In this document: positions 26,251-34,075 of the stretch, one piece after another
How positions within the stretch are numbered: position 1 is the stretch's first letter
Layout: the number at the start of each line of letters is the position of its first letter
NCBI GenBank assembly: GCA_964443845.1
Contig: CAYUFA010000008.1
Span: 1-64,000 of the forward strand
DNA: 64,000 bases
Reading direction: 5' to 3'
Origin: UBA9214 sp964443845
Lineage (GTDB): Bacteria > Pseudomonadota > Gammaproteobacteria > UBA9214
Made by a program: the position numbers and the translations under genes
The notes under the pieces: generated by a model
Seen by the model: only the letters and a program-made list of their open reading frames with translations
What the model was told of the DNA's origin: nothing
The model's database searches: none

Positions 26251-27249
26251 ATGACGCCTGATCCCATCAGCATACTGGGCGCCGGATCGTGGGGTACCGC
26301 GCTGGCCATCCGGCTTGCCGCCGGACAGGTACCGGTGGCGCTCTGGGGACACGAACGGGACTTCATGCTGGGCCTGGCACGGGAGCGCGGGAACAGCGCG
26401 TACCTGCCCGGCATCGCGTTTCCTGCCGGACTGGTCATCGAGCCCGACCTCACCGGGGCCATCGGTTTCAGCCGCGATCTGCTGGTGGTCGTGCCCAGCC
26501 ACGCCTTCCGGGAAGTCGTCCGGAACATCGCCCCCCTGCTCCGGCCGCATGCACGCATCGCCTGGGCAACCAAGGGGCTGGAACACGGCACTGGCAGATT
26601 CATGAGCGAGGTACTGGAAGAGGAACTCGGCACCCGCTATCCGAGCGCCGTGATTTCCGGACCCACCTTCGCCCTGGAAGTTGCGCGCGGGCTGCCCACC
26701 GCCTTGACGGCGGCCTCCACCAATCCGGTCTTTGCCCATGACCTGGCCGCGCGCATGCACGGCGATACCATGCGTGTCTATACCAGCGACGACATACTTG
26801 GCGTGCAACTGGGTGGCACGGTGAAAAACGTGCTGGCCATTGCCTCCGGCATCACCGACGGACTGCAACTGGGCGCCAACAGCCGCGCCGCGCTGATCAC
26901 GCGCGGCCTGGCCGAAATCATCCGTCTCGGTGACGCCATGGGTGTCCGGCGCGAGACCCTCATGGGACTGGCCGGCGTCGGTGATCTCATCCTCACCTGC
27001 ACCGAGGACCTGTCCCGCAACCGCCGGCTCGGTCTGGCCCTGGGGCGGGGAACCGGACTGGAGGTGGCCGTGAGCGAAATCGGCCAGGTCGTGGAAGGCT
27101 TCAATACCGCCCGCGAGGTGGTGCAACTGGCCCGGCGGCACCGCGTGGAAATGCCGATTTCGGAACAGGTGTACCGCGTGCTGCACGAAGGCCTGCCGCC
27201 CCGGCAGGCGGTACAGAACCTGCTGGCGCGCGAGATCCGCTCAGAGTAG
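26251..27249 (+). CDS. gpsA: NAD(P)-dependent glycerol-3-phosphate dehydrogenase
   Basis: Makes sn-glycerol-3-phosphate for phospholipids; 332 residues. The nucleotide-binding GAGSWGTALAIRL opens the protein; ATKGLEHGTG, SGPTFALEVARGLPTA, LGGTVKNVLAIASGI and LAGVGDLILTCTEDLSRNRR are family signatures. Its last codons overlap the end of the convergent trmL by 9 bp. Confidence 0.96.
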   Translation: MTPDPISILGAGSWGTALAIRLAAGQVPVALWGHERDFMLGLARERGNSAYLPGIAFPAGLVIEPDLTGAIGFSRDLLVVVPSHAFREVVRNIAPLLRPHARIAWATKGLEHGTGRFMSEVLEEELGTRYPSAVISGPTFALEVARGLPTALTAASTNPVFAHDLAARMHGDTMRVYTSDDILGVQLGGTVKNVLAIASGITDGLQLGANSRAALITRGLAEIIRLGDAMGVRRETLMGLAGVGDLILTCTEDLSRNRRLGLALGRGTGLEVAVSEIGQVVEGFNTAREVVQLARRHRVEMPISEQVYRVLHEGLPPRQAVQNLLAREIRSE

Positions 27250-27714
27250 TCCGGCCGCGCCCGCGAAACCCTGCTGGCGCCACGCCTCGTAGAGCACGAT
27301 TGCAACGGCATTGGAAAGATTCAGGCTGCGACTCGCAGGCAACATCGGCAGGCGCAGCACCTGCCCGGCATCCAGGCCGGCGAGCAGCTCCGCAGGCAGC
27401 CCCCGCGTCTCCGGTCCGAACAGAAAGGCATCACCGGGCTGAAACCGGATGGCGTCGTAGCCACGCGCGCCGCGTGTCGATAATCCCCACAGCCGCAGCG
27501 GCCCGGCCTGTGCCCGATACGCGTCGAACGTCGGATGCTCCTGCACGCGTGCATACTCGTGATAGTCGAGCCCGGCACGGCGCAGGCGCCGGTCATCGAG
27601 CTGGAAACCCAGTGGATGCACCAGGTGCAGGGTACTGCCGGTATTGGCGCAAAGGCGTATGATGTTGCCGGTGTTCGGAGGGATCTCCGGCTGGAAGAGC
27701 ACAACGTCAAACAT
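27241..27714 (-). CDS. trmL: tRNA (cytidine(34)-2'-O)-methyltransferase TrmL
   Basis: SPOUT-class methyltransferase acting on the wobble base of tRNA-Leu isoacceptors; 157 residues. Motifs: FQPEIPPNTGNIIRLCANTG, LFGPETRGLP (motif 2) and LPASRSLNLSNAVAIVLYE (knot motif 3). Start ATG 27714 lies just 12 bp from the divergent pyrD start, so promoters of both genes must overlap coding DNA. Confidence 0.94.
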   Translation of the reverse strand: MFDVVLFQPEIPPNTGNIIRLCANTGSTLHLVHPLGFQLDDRRLRRAGLDYHEYARVQEHPTFDAYRAQAGPLRLWGLSTRGARGYDAIRFQPGDAFLFGPETRGLPAELLAGLDAGQVLRLPMLPASRSLNLSNAVAIVLYEAWRQQGFAGAAGLL

Positions 27715-27726
27715 AGCGTTCCCTGA

Positions 27727-28701
27727 ATGATGCAACTGACCGACGCCGAACGCGCACAACTCCGTGTGGACTTCTGCGGCATGCCCTTTTCCACGCCACT
27801 GGTCCTGCTGTCGGGCTGTGTGGGGTTTGGCGAAGAATATACGCGCGTGGAAGGCTTTTCCAACCGGGACGTGGGGGCCGTGTGCCTGAAGGGAACCACG
27901 CTGCTGCCGCGTCTCGGCAATCCGCCGCACCGCATCGCGGAAACGCCTGCGGGCATGCTGAACGCCATCGGCCTGCAGAACCCCGGCACCGACCACGTCA
28001 TCCGCAGCATCCTGCCGGCGCTGGATTTCAGCGCAACCCGCTATATCGCCAACGTGTCCGGTTCCACGGTGGAGGAATATACCGAGGTCACCCGCCGTTT
28101 CGACGCATCGCCCATCGATGCCATCGAGATCAATATCTCCTGCCCGAACGTGAAGGAAGGCGGCGTGGCCTTCGGCAACGATCCGGACATGTCCGCACGC
28201 GTGGTTGCGGCCTGCCGTGCCGTGACCGGCAAGCCGCTCATTACCAAGCTCTCCCCCAACCAGACCGACATCGCGGAAAATGCCCGGCGCTGCATCGAGG
28301 CAGGTACGGACGGATTTTCCGTGATCAACACGCTGCAGGGAATGGCCATCGATATCGAATCGCGCAGACCGGTCATCGGCAACAACCAGGGGGGGCTGTC
28401 CGGCCCCGCCATCAAGCCGGTCGCCCTGCTCAAGGTCCACCAGGTGTACCAGGTCTGCCGGCCACACGGGATTCCGATCATCGGCCAGGGTGGCATCACG
28501 CGTGCAACCGATGCCATCGAGTTTCTCATCGCCGGCGCCACGGCGCTGGGTGTGGGCACCGCGCTGTTCTACGACCCGCTGGTATGCGGGAAGATCAATG
28601 CCGGCATCCTGGAGTATCTGCAGCGCCACGGCCGCGCGTCCGTGCAGTCCCTGGTCGGTAGCCTGGAGCTGAATCAACCCTCCTCCGGCGCCTGCGCCTG
28701 A
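27727..28701 (+). CDS. pyrD: Dihydroorotate dehydrogenase, class 1B type
   Basis: FMN enzyme of pyrimidine synthesis, 324 residues. LSGCVGFGEEY, the catalytic-Cys motif INISCPNVKEGG, ITKLSPNQTDI and GGLSGPAIKPVALL are class 1B signatures; such enzymes normally work with PyrK and pass electrons to NAD. No pyrK is nearby. Most gammaproteobacteria have the quinone-linked class 2 enzyme, so this version is noteworthy. Start is ATG 27727 or the adjacent ATG 27730. No Shine-Dalgarno is evident. Confidence 0.88.
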   Translation: MMQLTDAERAQLRVDFCGMPFSTPLVLLSGCVGFGEEYTRVEGFSNRDVGAVCLKGTTLLPRLGNPPHRIAETPAGMLNAIGLQNPGTDHVIRSILPALDFSATRYIANVSGSTVEEYTEVTRRFDASPIDAIEINISCPNVKEGGVAFGNDPDMSARVVAACRAVTGKPLITKLSPNQTDIAENARRCIEAGTDGFSVINTLQGMAIDIESRRPVIGNNQGGLSGPAIKPVALLKVHQVYQVCRPHGIPIIGQGGITRATDAIEFLIAGATALGVGTALFYDPLVCGKINAGILEYLQRHGRASVQSLVGSLELNQPSSGACA

Positions 28702-29030
28702 TCCCGGCCAGCGGGCCTCTGCCTGCGGTTTCCCGTAGTCGAACGTGTGCCGCCACCGGACGGGTGCCAGGCCGTATGCATGCGTGATGCCCGGCGCGTT
28801 CGTGCAGGTATGCAACCCCCGGAACACGCTACCCCGGGGGCTGTCCAGCCGTTGCCGGTAAGCGGTTCCTGAGCAGGGACCCCGCGCTGGACGGCGCCCG
28901 TACAGGCAGGCAGGACGCGGTAAGGTACTACCGCGTTGTTGACAGACCATGCCGGGCAGCGGCGGTGCTGGTGCTTTCCCCCCGATCATCGGGGCTGCCG
29001 GTGAAGGTTCGCATCCGCGCAAGACTACGG
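28702..29030. other. Intergenic region between convergent pyrD and glnG
   Basis: No gene is supported in 329 bp. Two hairpins are present: CCCCCGG/CCGGGGG at 28816-28840 (7-bp stem, 11-nt loop) and CCCCGAT-C-ATCGGGG at 28980-28994, 36 bp after the glnG stop. Neither is followed by a T-run, so they are weak terminator candidates. Confidence 0.4.
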
Positions 29031-30440
29031 CTAGCTCATGCCCAGCTCCTTGATCTTCCGGGTCAGGGTATTGCGCCCCCAGCCCAGCAGGCGGGCGGCA
29101 TCCTGGCGGCGGCCACCGGTGTGCTGTAACGCAGTCTCGATCATGATCCGCTCGAAGGCAGGCATGGCATCATCCAGCAACCGGTATGTTCCGGCCGAGA
29201 GCTGCTGCTGTGCCCACTGGCGCAGTGTCGCCTGCCAGTCGACGCCGCCACCAGCGGCAGCCGTGCCGGCGCCGGCTCCCACGATGTCCTCCGGCAGGTC
29301 TTCCAGATGGATCTCCTTGCCGGGCGCCATCACGGTCAGCCAGCGGCAGAGATTCTCGAGCTGACGGACGTTACCCGGCCAGTCCAGGCGGCTCAGCGCC
29401 GCGCTCACGTCCGGCATCAGCGTCTTGGGCTCCACGTCCAGCTCGGTCGCCGCGCGCATGAGGAAATGCTGCATGAGCAACGGAATATCCTCGCGCCTTT
29501 CCCGCAGCGAAGGGATGCGGATGCGAATCACGTTGAGGCGGTGAAACAGGTCCTCCCGGAAGCGCCCTTCCCGCACCAGTGACTCCAGGTCCTGGTGGGT
29601 CGCCGCGATGATCCGTACATCCACCTTTTTCGGCGTGTGTGCCCCGACGGGATAGAATTCGCCGTCCGCCAGCACCCGCAACAACCGGGTTTGCAGCTCG
29701 GCAGGCATGTCGCCGATTTCATCCAGCATCAGCGTACCGCCATTGGCCTGTTCGAAGCGACCGACGCGGCGGTGCTGCGCACCGGTAAACGCGCCGCGTT
29801 CGTGACCGAACAGTTCGGATTCGAGCAGGTCGCGCGGTATGGCGGCCATGTTGAGCGCAACGAACGGCATGCTGGCGCGGGCGCTGTGCCGATGCAGCGC
29901 CAGCGCCACGAGTTCCTTGCCGGTACCCGATTCACCGTTGATCAGCACGGTGGCATTGGATTTGGACAGCCTGCCGATGGCGCGAAAGACTTCCTGCATG
30001 GCCGGGGCCTTGCCGACGATTTCCGGTGCTGCCCCGGTGTCCGCCGCGGCGGTGCTCGCCGGCTGTTGCGAACGCGCATCCAGTGCCCGGTTCACCAGCG
30101 CCACGGCTTCATCCACGTCGAACGGCTTTGCCAGGTATTCAAAGGCACCGCCCTTGAACGCCGACACGGCGCTGTCCAGGTCCGAATGCGCGGTCATGAT
30201 AATCACGGGCAGTTCGGGGTACTGCTCGCTGATCTGTTCCAGCAGTTGCAGTCCGTCCATGCCGGGCATGCGGATATCCGTAATCACCACGGCGGGCTCC
30301 GAGGCGTGCATCGCACGCAGCGCGTCTTCCGCCGAGGCGAAGCTGATCACGGGCAGGTTGTCCGCGCCCAGTGCCTTTTCCATTACCCATCGAATGGAGC
30401 GATCATCATCGATCACGAAGATTTCATTGCTGTGGGTCAT
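29031..30440 (-). CDS. glnG: Nitrogen regulator NtrC (GlnG)
   Basis: Sigma-54-dependent activator of nitrogen genes; 469 residues. Receiver domain (1-120) with phospho-acceptor Asp in VITDIRMPGMDG; AAA+ domain with Walker A GESGTGKE and the sigma-54 contact loop GAFTGAQ; C-terminal Fis-type HTH (QDAARLLGWGRNTLTRKIKE). ATG 30440 is chosen because it starts THSNEIFVIDDDRSIRW; it overlaps the glnL end by 17 bp. Expected to bind the boxes upstream of glnA and glnL. Confidence 0.97.
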   Translation of the reverse strand: MTHSNEIFVIDDDRSIRWVMEKALGADNLPVISFASAEDALRAMHASEPAVVITDIRMPGMDGLQLLEQISEQYPELPVIIMTAHSDLDSAVSAFKGGAFEYLAKPFDVDEAVALVNRALDARSQQPASTAAADTGAAPEIVGKAPAMQEVFRAIGRLSKSNATVLINGESGTGKELVALALHRHSARASMPFVALNMAAIPRDLLESELFGHERGAFTGAQHRRVGRFEQANGGTLMLDEIGDMPAELQTRLLRVLADGEFYPVGAHTPKKVDVRIIAATHQDLESLVREGRFREDLFHRLNVIRIRIPSLRERREDIPLLMQHFLMRAATELDVEPKTLMPDVSAALSRLDWPGNVRQLENLCRWLTVMAPGKEIHLEDLPEDIVGAGAGTAAAGGGVDWQATLRQWAQQQLSAGTYRLLDDAMPAFERIMIETALQHTGGRRQDAARLLGWGRNTLTRKIKELGMS

Positions 30441-31512
30441 GCTGCTCTTCCAGTGGTATGAGAATGGTGAATGTGGTTTCACCCGGTTGGCTGGTGCACT
30501 CGATCAGGCCGTGATGGCGGCCGATCAGCGATTGTGCAATCGGTAATCCGAGACCGGTTCCGTCCGTTCTGCTGGATACCATCGGGTAGAAGATCTTCCT
30601 GATCATGGATTCATCGATGCCCGGGCCGTTGTCAGTGACCTCGATCTTCGCCACCAGCCGGTGCTTGCGGGCACCGATGTTGAAATTGCGCTGGACCCGC
30701 GTGCGCAACGTGATGACACCCTTGCCGGCCAGTGCCTGGCTGGAGTTGCGCACGATGTTGAGAATGGCCTGAACCAGCAGGTCACGATCCGCGTGCAGGT
30801 CGGGCAGGCTGGGGTCGTAGTCCGGCACGATGTTCAGTCCTGCTCCCGATTCCACCAGCACCAGTTCCCGCACCCGCTCCAGCACATCGTGGATATTGAC
30901 CGAACACATGACCGGCAGGCCGTTCGGACCGAGCATGCGATCCATCAGGGTCTGCAGCCGGTCCGCCTCGCCGATGATGATGCGTGTGTATTCCTTCAGG
31001 GACTCGTCCGTGATCTGGCGCTCGAGCAGCTGTGCCGCCCCGCGCAGGCCGCCCAGCGGGTTCTTGATTTCATGCGCCAGCCCGCGCACCAGTGCATGCG
31101 TCGCCTGTTGCTGGTTGATCAGCGCCTCGTCCTGCTCCATGCGCAGGTGATGGTCCACCTGGCGCAATTCGAGCTGGACGGTCTGCACCGTGCCAGACTC
31201 GATGACCGGTGTGAACGTGCAGTTCACCCGCAGCGCCGGTGCGTCCGGCAATTCGAGCTGGCAACCGCGCTTGCTGATCACCTGTTGCTCGGTGAAGGCA
31301 CGCGCCAGCTGTTCCACCAGCGCATCGGCATTGACGACCAGCTCGTGCACGGAACGGCCGCAGGCATGCCGCGCACTGTGCGCCAGCATGACCTCGCCGG
31401 CCTGGTTGAGATACTGCAGGCGCAGTTGCTCATCGAACACCAGTATGGCCGTACTCAGGTTATCGAGTATGCGCTCGGCCTCGCGTGCGGTGTGGTGCGT
31501 TCTGGTCCCCAT
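30424..31512 (-). CDS. glnL: Nitrogen sensor kinase NtrB (GlnL)
   Basis: Cytosolic histidine kinase/phosphatase acting on NtrC under PII control; 362 residues. PAS domain (about 15-120), H-box LAHEIKNPLGGLRGA with the phospho-His, N-box ILNIVRNSSQAL, and ATP-binding DNGPGID and GTGLGLPIAQ. ATG 31512 is chosen over a start 33 bp upstream because the conserved REAERILDNLSTAIL begins shortly after. Control region discussed at 31529-31675. Confidence 0.96.
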   Translation of the reverse strand: MGTRTHHTAREAERILDNLSTAILVFDEQLRLQYLNQAGEVMLAHSARHACGRSVHELVVNADALVEQLARAFTEQQVISKRGCQLELPDAPALRVNCTFTPVIESGTVQTVQLELRQVDHHLRMEQDEALINQQQATHALVRGLAHEIKNPLGGLRGAAQLLERQITDESLKEYTRIIIGEADRLQTLMDRMLGPNGLPVMCSVNIHDVLERVRELVLVESGAGLNIVPDYDPSLPDLHADRDLLVQAILNIVRNSSQALAGKGVITLRTRVQRNFNIGARKHRLVAKIEVTDNGPGIDESMIRKIFYPMVSSRTDGTGLGLPIAQSLIGRHHGLIECTSQPGETTFTILIPLEEQHDPQQ

Positions 31513-31528
31513 GGCTATGTGATGCTGT

Positions 31529-31544
31529 TGCAAGAAACAAACCA
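31529..31544 (-). promoter_or_regulatory. Sigma-54-like promoter motif upstream of glnL
   Basis: Minus strand reads TGGTTTGTTTCTTGCA: the GG and GC dinucleotides are 10 bp apart as required, with a perfect TTGCA -12 element. Transcription would begin only about 6 nt before the ATG at 31512, giving an almost leaderless mRNA, so either the motif is fortuitous or the leader is very short. Confidence 0.4.
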
Positions 31545-31636
31545 AACTTTGCAGACCCGTCCGCTCCAGCGTGCATTAAATAATACCCATTTGAAACAGG
31601 TGGATAGATTCGCCTGCTCGGGGGGGAACGCGGATC

Positions 31637-31642
31637 ATTATA
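31637..31642 (-). promoter_or_regulatory. Candidate glnL sigma-70 -10 element
   Basis: Minus strand TATAAT in the context CTGTATAATG, about 125 bp upstream of glnL. The -35 position at 17-bp spacing (31660-31665) is not consensus and is covered by the NtrC box at 31661-31675. Confidence 0.4.
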
Positions 31643-31660
31643 CAGGCAGGAGAACCGGAC

Positions 31661-31675
31661 GCACCATTTCGGTGC
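31661..31675. promoter_or_regulatory. NtrC-binding box upstream of glnL
   Basis: GCACCATTTCGGTGC matches the NtrC consensus GCACC-N5-GGTGC perfectly. It lies about 150 bp upstream of the glnL start and overlaps the -35 area of a possible sigma-70 promoter. In enteric bacteria NtrC represses its own glnL promoter from such a site; the same is inferred here. Confidence 0.65.
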
Positions 31676-31750
31676 AGCACCCGGCCCGCGGCACGGAACC
31701 CGCTCGCCCGACGGCGGTCGCGCGCGGGTTGCCGGGGGATGCGAAGTGGC

Positions 31751-32290
31751 CTATTTGGCCGAATTCAGGGGATTGTTGGGGTGCAGCACGGAGGCCTGGT
31801 GCAGATAGATCGTGACCGGCGCGGTGCTGATCAGGCTGTCGCCGTTGCCATCGAGCACGGACGCGGACAGGGTGTGCGTGCCCCGGTCCAGCCCGTGGTA
31901 GGCGTTGGCCATGCTGAGGTCCGCCTTTCCGTAGGGCTTGCCGTCCAGGTAATACTGCACCTTGTGTCCGTCCTCTACGGCCAGGGCCGGCTCCAGGTCC
32001 ACCGACATCGAGACATTGCCCGCATTGTCCCAGATCGTGGCCTGGTCCCTGGGCGTGGTCACCGTGAAACTCTGGTAGGACGGCAGCGCCGGCGGGGTTG
32101 TTTCCGTGCCGGACGGAAGGGACGGAACGGGTGTCGACTTGTAGGTTGTCAGTTCCGGCAGGTGCATCCGTTTGGCACCCGGCGAAGGCGTATCGGAAAA
32201 GATCACCTCACCGTCACTGGTCACCGTCTTGTAGACATCGGCACTGGCCAGCGGCACCACCAGGGCAAGCAGGAGAATACTGTACTTCAT
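31751..32290 (-). CDS. DUF4124 domain periplasmic protein
   Basis: 179 residues with a signal peptide (MKYSILLLALVVPLASA) and an N-terminal DUF4124 domain (DVYKTVTSDGEVIFSDTP), then a Pro/Thr-rich linker and a C-terminal beta-rich domain (SMSVDLEPALAVEDGHKVQY). No known activity. The place between glnA and glnL is conserved in several gammaproteobacteria, though a link with nitrogen control is unproven. The glnA terminator lies just upstream. Confidence 0.85.
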   Translation of the reverse strand: MKYSILLLALVVPLASADVYKTVTSDGEVIFSDTPSPGAKRMHLPELTTYKSTPVPSLPSGTETTPPALPSYQSFTVTTPRDQATIWDNAGNVSMSVDLEPALAVEDGHKVQYYLDGKPYGKADLSMANAYHGLDRGTHTLSASVLDGNGDSLISTAPVTIYLHQASVLHPNNPLNSAK

Positions 32291-32390
32291 ATGACCACAT
32301 TAGCCAGAACCCCTCCCGGATGCAATACGGCGGGTCCGGCAAAATTGAGCACCGGTCCACGAATATCCGCGCGCCTGCCCCCGAAAACCA

Positions 32391-32414
32391 GAAAGCGCCC
32401 CGCAGGGCGCTTTC
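32391..32414 (-). terminator. Rho-independent terminator of glnA
   Basis: Perfect 10-bp stem GAAAGCGCCC / GGGCGCTTTC with a 4-nt loop, 21 bp after the glnA stop on the minus strand, followed on that strand by a T-rich TTTCTGGTTTTC. Confidence 0.8.
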
Positions 32415-32435
32415 CGGCAGAGCGTGTGGATCCGC

Positions 32436-33845
32436 TCAGAGGCTGTAGTACATGTCGAATTCGACCGGGTGGGTGGTCATGCGCAGACGCGTGACATCAT
32501 TCATCTTCAGCTCGATATAGGCATCGATCATGTCGTCACTGAACACACCACCGGCCGTCAGGAACTTGCGATCCCGGTCCAGGGCATCCAGCGCCTGGTC
32601 CAGGGAACTGCAGACCTGCGGGATCTTCCTGGCCTGCTCGCGCGGCAGATCGTACAGGTCCTTGTCCATGGCATCGCCCGGGTCGATCTTGTTCAGGATG
32701 CCGTCCAGACCGGCCAGCATCATGGCCGAGAAACCGAGGTAGGGGTTGCAGCTCGGATCCGGGAACCGTACCTCGATGCGGCGCGCCTTCGGGTTGGAAT
32801 CATACGGGATGCGGATCGAGGCGGAACGGTTACGTGCCGAGTACGCCAGCATGACCGGTGCCTCGAAGCCCGGCACCAGGCGCTTGTAGCTGTTGGTGCC
32901 CGGGTTGGTGAAGGCATTGATCGCACGCGCGTGCTTGAAGATGCCGCCGATGTAGTACAGGGCCAGCTGGGACAGGCCACCGTACTTGGTGCCGGTGAAA
33001 ATGTTCTTGCCGGCCTTGCCCAGCGACTGGTGCACGTGCATGCCGCTGCCGTTGTCGCCGACGATCGGCTTGGGCATGAACGTGGCGGTCTTGCCATAGC
33101 CGTGCGCCACATTGTGTACCACGTACTTCAGGATCTGGTTCATGTCGGCACGCCGCACCAGCGTGTCGAAGCGGGTGCCGATCTCGCACTGGCCGGCGGT
33201 AGCCACTTCGTGGTGATGCACCTCGACCGGCACGCCCATTTCCTCGAGGGCCAGACACATCGCGCCGCGCAGGTCATGCAGCGAGTCCACCGGCGGAACC
33301 GGAAAGTAACCGCCCTTGACGGTGGGACGGTGGCCGATGTTGCCGTCCTCGTAGACACGCTCGGTATTCCAGGATGCTTCCTCCGAATCGATCTTGCAGA
33401 ACGATCCACTCATGTCGGAACCCCAGCGCACGTCGTCGAGAATGAAAAACTCCGGCTCCGGTCCGAAGTATGCGGCATCGGCAACCTTGGTGGATTTCAG
33501 GTAGGCCTCGGCCCGCTGGGCAATCGAACGGGGATCGCGGTCGTAACCCTTCATGGTGGTGGGCTCGAGGATGTCGCAGCGGATGACCAAGGTTGCTTCA
33601 TCGCTGAACAGGTCCATCACGGCCGTGGTGGAGTCCGGCATGAGGATCATGTCGGACTCGTTGATCCCCTTCCAGCCCTGGATGCTCGATCCGTCGAACA
33701 TCTTGCCGTCCTTGAAGAATTCGGCCTTGACCACGCTCGCCGGGATCGTCACGTGTTGTTCCTTGCCGATCGTATCGGTGAAACGCAGGTCCACGTACTT
33801 GACGCTCTTGTCCTTGATATCTTTCAAAATCTTGGCTGCAGACAT
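32436..33845 (-). CDS. glnA: Glutamine synthetase, type I
   Basis: Condenses glutamate and ammonia with ATP; dodecameric GSI-beta enzyme of 469 residues. Signatures: FDGSSIQGWKGINESDM, metal site YFGPEPEFFILDD, VEVHHHEVATAGQCEI, NGSGMHVHQSL and the adenylylation loop KDLYDLP whose Tyr is the GlnE target. ATG 33845 has a strong GGAGGAG 6 bp upstream on the minus strand. Driven by the sigma-54 promoter at 33951-33966 with two NtrC boxes farther up. Confidence 0.98.
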   Translation of the reverse strand: MSAAKILKDIKDKSVKYVDLRFTDTIGKEQHVTIPASVVKAEFFKDGKMFDGSSIQGWKGINESDMILMPDSTTAVMDLFSDEATLVIRCDILEPTTMKGYDRDPRSIAQRAEAYLKSTKVADAAYFGPEPEFFILDDVRWGSDMSGSFCKIDSEEASWNTERVYEDGNIGHRPTVKGGYFPVPPVDSLHDLRGAMCLALEEMGVPVEVHHHEVATAGQCEIGTRFDTLVRRADMNQILKYVVHNVAHGYGKTATFMPKPIVGDNGSGMHVHQSLGKAGKNIFTGTKYGGLSQLALYYIGGIFKHARAINAFTNPGTNSYKRLVPGFEAPVMLAYSARNRSASIRIPYDSNPKARRIEVRFPDPSCNPYLGFSAMMLAGLDGILNKIDPGDAMDKDLYDLPREQARKIPQVCSSLDQALDALDRDRKFLTAGGVFSDDMIDAYIELKMNDVTRLRMTTHPVEFDMYYSL

Positions 33846-33950
33846 TAACAACTCCTCCGGAAAAACCGCGCAGTAATAGTCACCCGCCCCACGTGCGTAC
33901 GGCGCACATGCAGCATCCATAAAAATCTTTCGATTCTTGAACAGTTACGA

Positions 33951-33966
33951 AGCACGAATTATGCCA
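33951..33966 (-). promoter_or_regulatory. Sigma-54 promoter of glnA
   Basis: Minus strand TGGCATAATTCGTGCT fits the sigma-54 consensus TGGCAC-N5-TTGCA with correct GG-to-GC spacing. Predicted transcription start is near 33940, leaving a leader of about 95 nt. Two NtrC boxes are centred about 98 and 128 bp upstream of that start. Confidence 0.75.
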
Positions 33967-34030
33967 CGTGATTTTTTACCGGGATACGTAAATATTTCAC
34001 CGGGTTAGAACAGCTTCACGTCCTTCGGAT

Positions 34031-34045
34031 GCACTAATATTGTGC
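34031..34045. promoter_or_regulatory. NtrC-binding box, proximal, upstream of glnA
   Basis: GCACTAATATTGTGC keeps the GCAC-N7-GTGC arms of the NtrC site and is centred about 98 bp upstream of the predicted glnA start. Its centre is 30 bp, about three helical turns, from the distal box. Confidence 0.65.
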
Positions 34046-34060
34046 ACAATAGGCCTGTAC

Positions 34061-34075
34061 GCACAACTATGGTGC
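34061..34075. promoter_or_regulatory. NtrC-binding box, distal, overlapping the end of the CDF gene
   Basis: GCACAACTATGGTGC has a full GGTGC arm and a near-perfect partner arm. It covers the stop and last codons of the upstream CDF transporter gene, so the enhancer is embedded in coding DNA. Confidence 0.65.
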
